This document shows, piece after piece, positions 61,178-64,000 of a DNA stretch of 64,000 bases. A program made the translations under genes and the position numbers. This DNA is from Parapedobacter indicus. GTDB taxonomy: Bacteria > Bacteroidota > Bacteroidia > Sphingobacteriales > Sphingobacteriaceae. The notes below the pieces were generated by a model, which searched no databases, was not told where the DNA came from, and worked only from the letters and a program-made list of their open reading frames with translations. The number at the start of each line of letters is the position of its first letter. Position 1 is the first letter of the stretch. The stretch is from NCBI RefSeq assembly GCF_900113765.1, contig NZ_FOQO01000003.1, positions 434,001-498,000 of the forward strand. The letters run 5' to 3'.

Positions 61178-61870
61178 TTATCCTGCTAAAAACTTCATGT
61201 TATCAAAATTAATTTCCCGGATGACCAGATCCTCCGGCTGGCTCAATACAAAGAGAATGATCTTTGCCACATCTCCTATCTTTAAAAACTTCTCCCGGGG
61301 TACCTTCCGGTCGCCCCAATAGTCGCTATCCACAGGTCCGGGGTTTACATCTGTCACTTTAATGCCCAACTTCAGCACTTGATCAGCAAAACCGCTGCTT
61401 AATCCCCGCGCACCAAATTTGGATGCACAATACAACGGTGCATTGGGGTTTGTACGTTGTCCGGCCATGGAAATCAGATTGAGAATATGTCCTTTACCTA
61501 TTGGTTTCATCATCCGCACGGCTGCCCGGCTGCAGAGAAATACACCACGCATGTTTGTGCCCACCATCTGTTCGAATGTTTCTACAGTTGTATCGGCCAA
61601 ATCAGGAGTCGGTAAGCCTGAACCCGCGTTATTGATCAGTACATCAACTCCGCCGAATGCCTCTTTACATCTCCGGAAGGCTTCCTCGACATCTTGTTCG
61701 CTGCTTACGTCTCCGGCAAACGTTTGGTGATTTAGCCATTCGGATATCACCTGCCGCCTGCTCATGGAAAACACCTTAGCCCCCTGTGCCAACAGTAACT
61801 GCTGCACCGCAGCTCCTATTCCTGACGACGCCCCCGTCAGGAATACCACTTTATCGTTCAACTGATTCAT
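61178..61870 (-). CDS. SDR-family dehydrogenase
   Basis: 230 residues from ATG 61870. Classical SDR: TGASSGIGAAVQ, cofactor-specificity region FSMSRRQ (Arg-rich, suggesting NADP), NNAG (LINNAGSGLP), Ser in LNLISMAG, and the catalytic Tyr-x-x-x-Lys in LYCASKFGARG. No membrane segment. It begins inside the symporter's 3' end (20-bp overlap). It may reduce or oxidise a ketonic sugar acid produced by the lyase. Confidence 0.9.
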   Translation of the reverse strand: MNQLNDKVVFLTGASSGIGAAVQQLLLAQGAKVFSMSRRQVISEWLNHQTFAGDVSSEQDVEEAFRRCKEAFGGVDVLINNAGSGLPTPDLADTTVETFEQMVGTNMRGVFLCSRAAVRMMKPIGKGHILNLISMAGQRTNPNAPLYCASKFGARGLSSGFADQVLKLGIKVTDVNPGPVDSDYWGDRKVPREKFLKIGDVAKIILFVLSQPEDLVIREINFDNMKFLAG

Positions 61871-63554
61871 ATTCTTTTTTTTCACTCTTTCCTATTGTTT
61901 TTTGATAGTTGTCTCGATTGTAAAACCACAGCACTAACGCCAGCACGGCACATCCGATACCAGCACCAAAGGAAAATCGTCCACTGGTGTCTTGGAAGGA
62001 AGGCACGCTCATTGTCATAAATAATATGCCGGTAAGCGCAAGGGCAAAGGCATAAAGTCGATTCATCGAACGTTGAAATTCCCAATTTTCTTTGGGTTTC
62101 TCGGCTTCTGTAAGTGGCGTAGCTAGCTTCCGGAAGAAGGCCTTAATACGCTGTTGGTAAGCCGAGGTACTGCTCCCTATGTAGCCTGAAAGTAAAAATA
62201 CCCCTGTGCAGGCCATAATTTCGATCAGTGTAGCCAACTCCCAAGATAAAGAAGGAATGGTATTCAATGCCAAACCCAATACCACACCCAGTCCGAGCGT
62301 CGCCAATGCCCCCCATGGCTGGGGCCGTTTCAGGGCAATACCCAGTACCAACGGAATGGTCATCGGGATAGCGAACAATCCGGTAAACAATTTATTCGCC
62401 TCAAAGGCCCCCCCAAAACCACCGATGTACAATGCTCCCACCGTGATGACGGCCCCTAATAAAAACGTCATCACGCGTCCTACCCAAAGCAATTCCTTGT
62501 CCGTTGCACTCGCATTAAACAACCGCTGGTAGATATCTTTGGTAAGCACCCCCGCCGTGACATTGTATTCACCGCTAAGTACCGACATCGTTGCCGCAAA
62601 CATGGCGGCGACCATCAGTCCCATGATGCCATGCGGAAGCAGCTCCAGGCATACACTGACATAAGCCATTTCCGGATTTTCCAAATTCGGGATAATGACT
62701 CGTGCCGCCAGCGATGGAAATAGAAAAATGACCGGAAAAATAAAGAAAAACACCGCAGTAAGTGCCGCCTGCTTTTGACTGGCTTTTTCATCACGAACAC
62801 TGTAAAACCGCTGAATGAATGTCCAGTTACCACTGTATTTGATCAAAATCATTACATAATACACCATGACAAACAGGGGGGTACCCTTCGCACCATTGAA
62901 CCAATTGAAATGATCGGGAATGGTATCCATGATCGTTTGTAAACCTCCACCGGCCTGAATGGTAAGGGGCACAAGTATCAAGGTAGCGACAATCAGGATG
63001 ATAAATTGTACAACATCGGTAACCACTACCGCCCATAAACCGCCGATGACGGTATAGAGGGCCACAATCACGCCACATATCAGAATACAGGCCTCCAGAC
63101 TCAGCGGAGTTGCCGCCTTGAGAAACAGTCCTAACGCATACAACCGTACCATGTTGTCCAACAATTTGAAAAGAACACCTCCCCACGAAAGTATCTGCCG
63201 AACCGGTGCGTTAAAGCGTGTTTCCAAGTATTCCACCGGAGTAATCACGCCTGCCCGGCGCCAACGTTTGGCGAAGAATGCCACACCCAGCAACGCCGGC
63301 AGTACCGTACTCCAGATCAATGTAAGCGCAATGATCCCATCGCTGTACGCAATGCCCGCATACGCCACGAAGATAAACGTACTGAATTTCGTCATGAAGT
63401 TACTGATGGCGCCGGATATCCAGGGAATGGCATTCCCACCCTTGAAATAATCACCCACATTTTTGATGTATTTGCCAAGAAAAATTCCAATACCGGCCAT
63501 CATGACCATGTAAATAGCTATCGCGGTATAATCGAGTGGTTGGAGGGTGTTCAT
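61851..63554 (-). CDS. Sodium:solute symporter (SSS family)
   Basis: 567 residues, about 13-14 membrane helices with the SSS core (for example YMVMMAGIGIFLGKYIKNV, the first motif, and GEYNVTAGVLTKDIYQRLF). It imports a small organic solute with sodium at the inner membrane; many relatives carry sialic acid, sugars or carboxylates. A charged loop near the end (TPLTEAEKPKENWEF) and the final helix are followed by a Glu/Lys-rich tail. Its ATG overlaps the SGNH stop (ATGA). It very probably supplies the substrate of the operon. Confidence 0.92.
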   Translation of the reverse strand: MNTLQPLDYTAIAIYMVMMAGIGIFLGKYIKNVGDYFKGGNAIPWISGAISNFMTKFSTFIFVAYAGIAYSDGIIALTLIWSTVLPALLGVAFFAKRWRRAGVITPVEYLETRFNAPVRQILSWGGVLFKLLDNMVRLYALGLFLKAATPLSLEACILICGVIVALYTVIGGLWAVVVTDVVQFIILIVATLILVPLTIQAGGGLQTIMDTIPDHFNWFNGAKGTPLFVMVYYVMILIKYSGNWTFIQRFYSVRDEKASQKQAALTAVFFFIFPVIFLFPSLAARVIIPNLENPEMAYVSVCLELLPHGIMGLMVAAMFAATMSVLSGEYNVTAGVLTKDIYQRLFNASATDKELLWVGRVMTFLLGAVITVGALYIGGFGGAFEANKLFTGLFAIPMTIPLVLGIALKRPQPWGALATLGLGVVLGLALNTIPSLSWELATLIEIMACTGVFLLSGYIGSSTSAYQQRIKAFFRKLATPLTEAEKPKENWEFQRSMNRLYAFALALTGILFMTMSVPSFQDTSGRFSFGAGIGCAVLALVLWFYNRDNYQKTIGKSEKKEYESVER

Positions 63555-64000
63555 CGTTTCGTCAAATAATTTTGTAAAAATCCGGCAATGTACCCCGCCT
63601 GTGCCATGCGTGCGGGGACTTGGTAGTGGACATGGTCAATGACCTCTTCTCTTCCCAATGCAATGGACAGGCTATACAAGTCGATAACGGGAATTTTTTT
63701 TGCTGCACAGACCTCATCCGCAATTCGGTTGAATGCATCCAGGTCGGCGGCATACCGCTTAAATGCATTCGATCGCTGATTATGCACCGAATCAATGACC
63801 ATCGTGGTTCGCATCCAGATCAATTGGATGTCATGCATGGCCAAAAGGTTGTGAATAGCAAGCAAGTTCTGGCGATATGCGGCAGAATCGACTTGCGTTC
63901 CACTGCCGTTGATGTCACGTTTTATATCGTGCAACCCACAATTTAACAACAAGTAATCCGGTTTAAAATCTCGATTGGCTATTTTCTTTCTCAGATAAGC
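63551..64000 (-). CDS. SGNH/GDSL hydrolase, 3' part only (5' end outside window)
   Basis: The frame is open to the window's last base, so only the C-terminal 149 residues are seen. Block III appears as LLLNCGLHDIK (the Asn region that completes the oxyanion hole), and block V as VIDHVHYQVPARMA, with the Asp/His pair. The nucleophilic Ser is upstream, outside the window. It is a probable esterase or deacetylase acting on a carbohydrate. It is coupled to the symporter gene (4-bp overlap), so deacylation and uptake go together. Confidence 0.85.
   Translation of the reverse strand, partial: AYLRKKIANRDFKPDYLLLNCGLHDIKRDINGSGTQVDSAAYRQNLLAIHNLLAMHDIQLIWMRTTMVIDSVHNQRSNAFKRYAADLDAFNRIADEVCAAKKIPVIDLYSLSIALGREEVIDHVHYQVPARMAQAGYIAGFLQNYLTKR

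Overview
The window reads as chromosome from a member of the Bacteroidota, most likely Sphingobacteriales/Sphingobacteriaceae. Four things point there. The core genes have family-typical forms (a 14-gene nuo operon whose NuoG is short, an exbB-exbD-exbD-tonB-PstS-like-TPR cluster). Several genes are preceded by the Bacteroidetes promoter form TAnnTTTG. Many products are SpII lipoproteins or Sec-exported. Regulation relies on LytTR regulators and TPR-type sensor kinases. The genus cannot be fixed from sequence alone. I saw no tRNA, rRNA, CRISPR array, IS element or prophage.

Layout. 1-10.8 kb (+): five tandem paralogous ~800-residue FtsX/MacB-type ABC permeases, the first cut by the window edge, followed by a short decayed remnant of a further copy. 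11-19 kb: exported proteins of unknown role (one with an HExxH motif), a frameshifted alpha/beta-hydrolase remnant, a SAM methyltransferase, an OmpA-like protein with a lipoprotein partner, and two more lipoproteins. 19.2-24.3 kb: a signalling island with two LytTR regulators that have altered receiver sites, a TPR-histidine kinase with its NarL-type regulator, and a Crp/Fnr-like regulator. 24.3-33.7 kb: a PhnA-like protein, an acyltransferase remnant, an SGNH hydrolase, a DUF4197-like protein, a PAS kinase, a tricorn-like protease and a hybrid kinase.

33.7-46.8 kb (-): the complete nuoA-N operon for respiratory complex I, read from nuoA at the right to nuoN at the left. 46.9-52.9 kb (-): the energy-transduction operon exbB-exbD-exbD-tonB-small membrane protein-PstS-like lipoprotein-TPR protein, ending in a strong terminator. 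Complex I builds the proton gradient and ExbB/ExbD/TonB spend it on outer-membrane transport, so the two operons are functionally linked as well as adjacent. 53.2-56.8 kb: housekeeping genes (SUI1-like factor, lipid/diacylglycerol kinase, metK, fabD).

57-64 kb (-): a tightly packed, overlapping catabolic operon: SGNH hydrolase (cut by the window end), sodium:solute symporter, SDR dehydrogenase, RraA-like protein, VOC protein, zinc-type alcohol dehydrogenase and heparinase II/III-like protein. Uptake, two dehydrogenases, an aldolase-like protein and a lyase-like protein look like one pathway for an acidic sugar or its breakdown product; the substrate is not identifiable here.

The observations I consider most worth following are: a sigma-54-like promoter followed about 50 nt later by a strong terminator (a possible ~67-nt RNA); two LytTR regulators with a basic residue in the acidic pocket, one of which also lacks the phospho-acceptor Asp; a shared 12-bp palindrome in front of a kinase and its regulator; the 57-64 kb operon with an RraA-type candidate aldolase; and heptad repeats in two nuo spacers.
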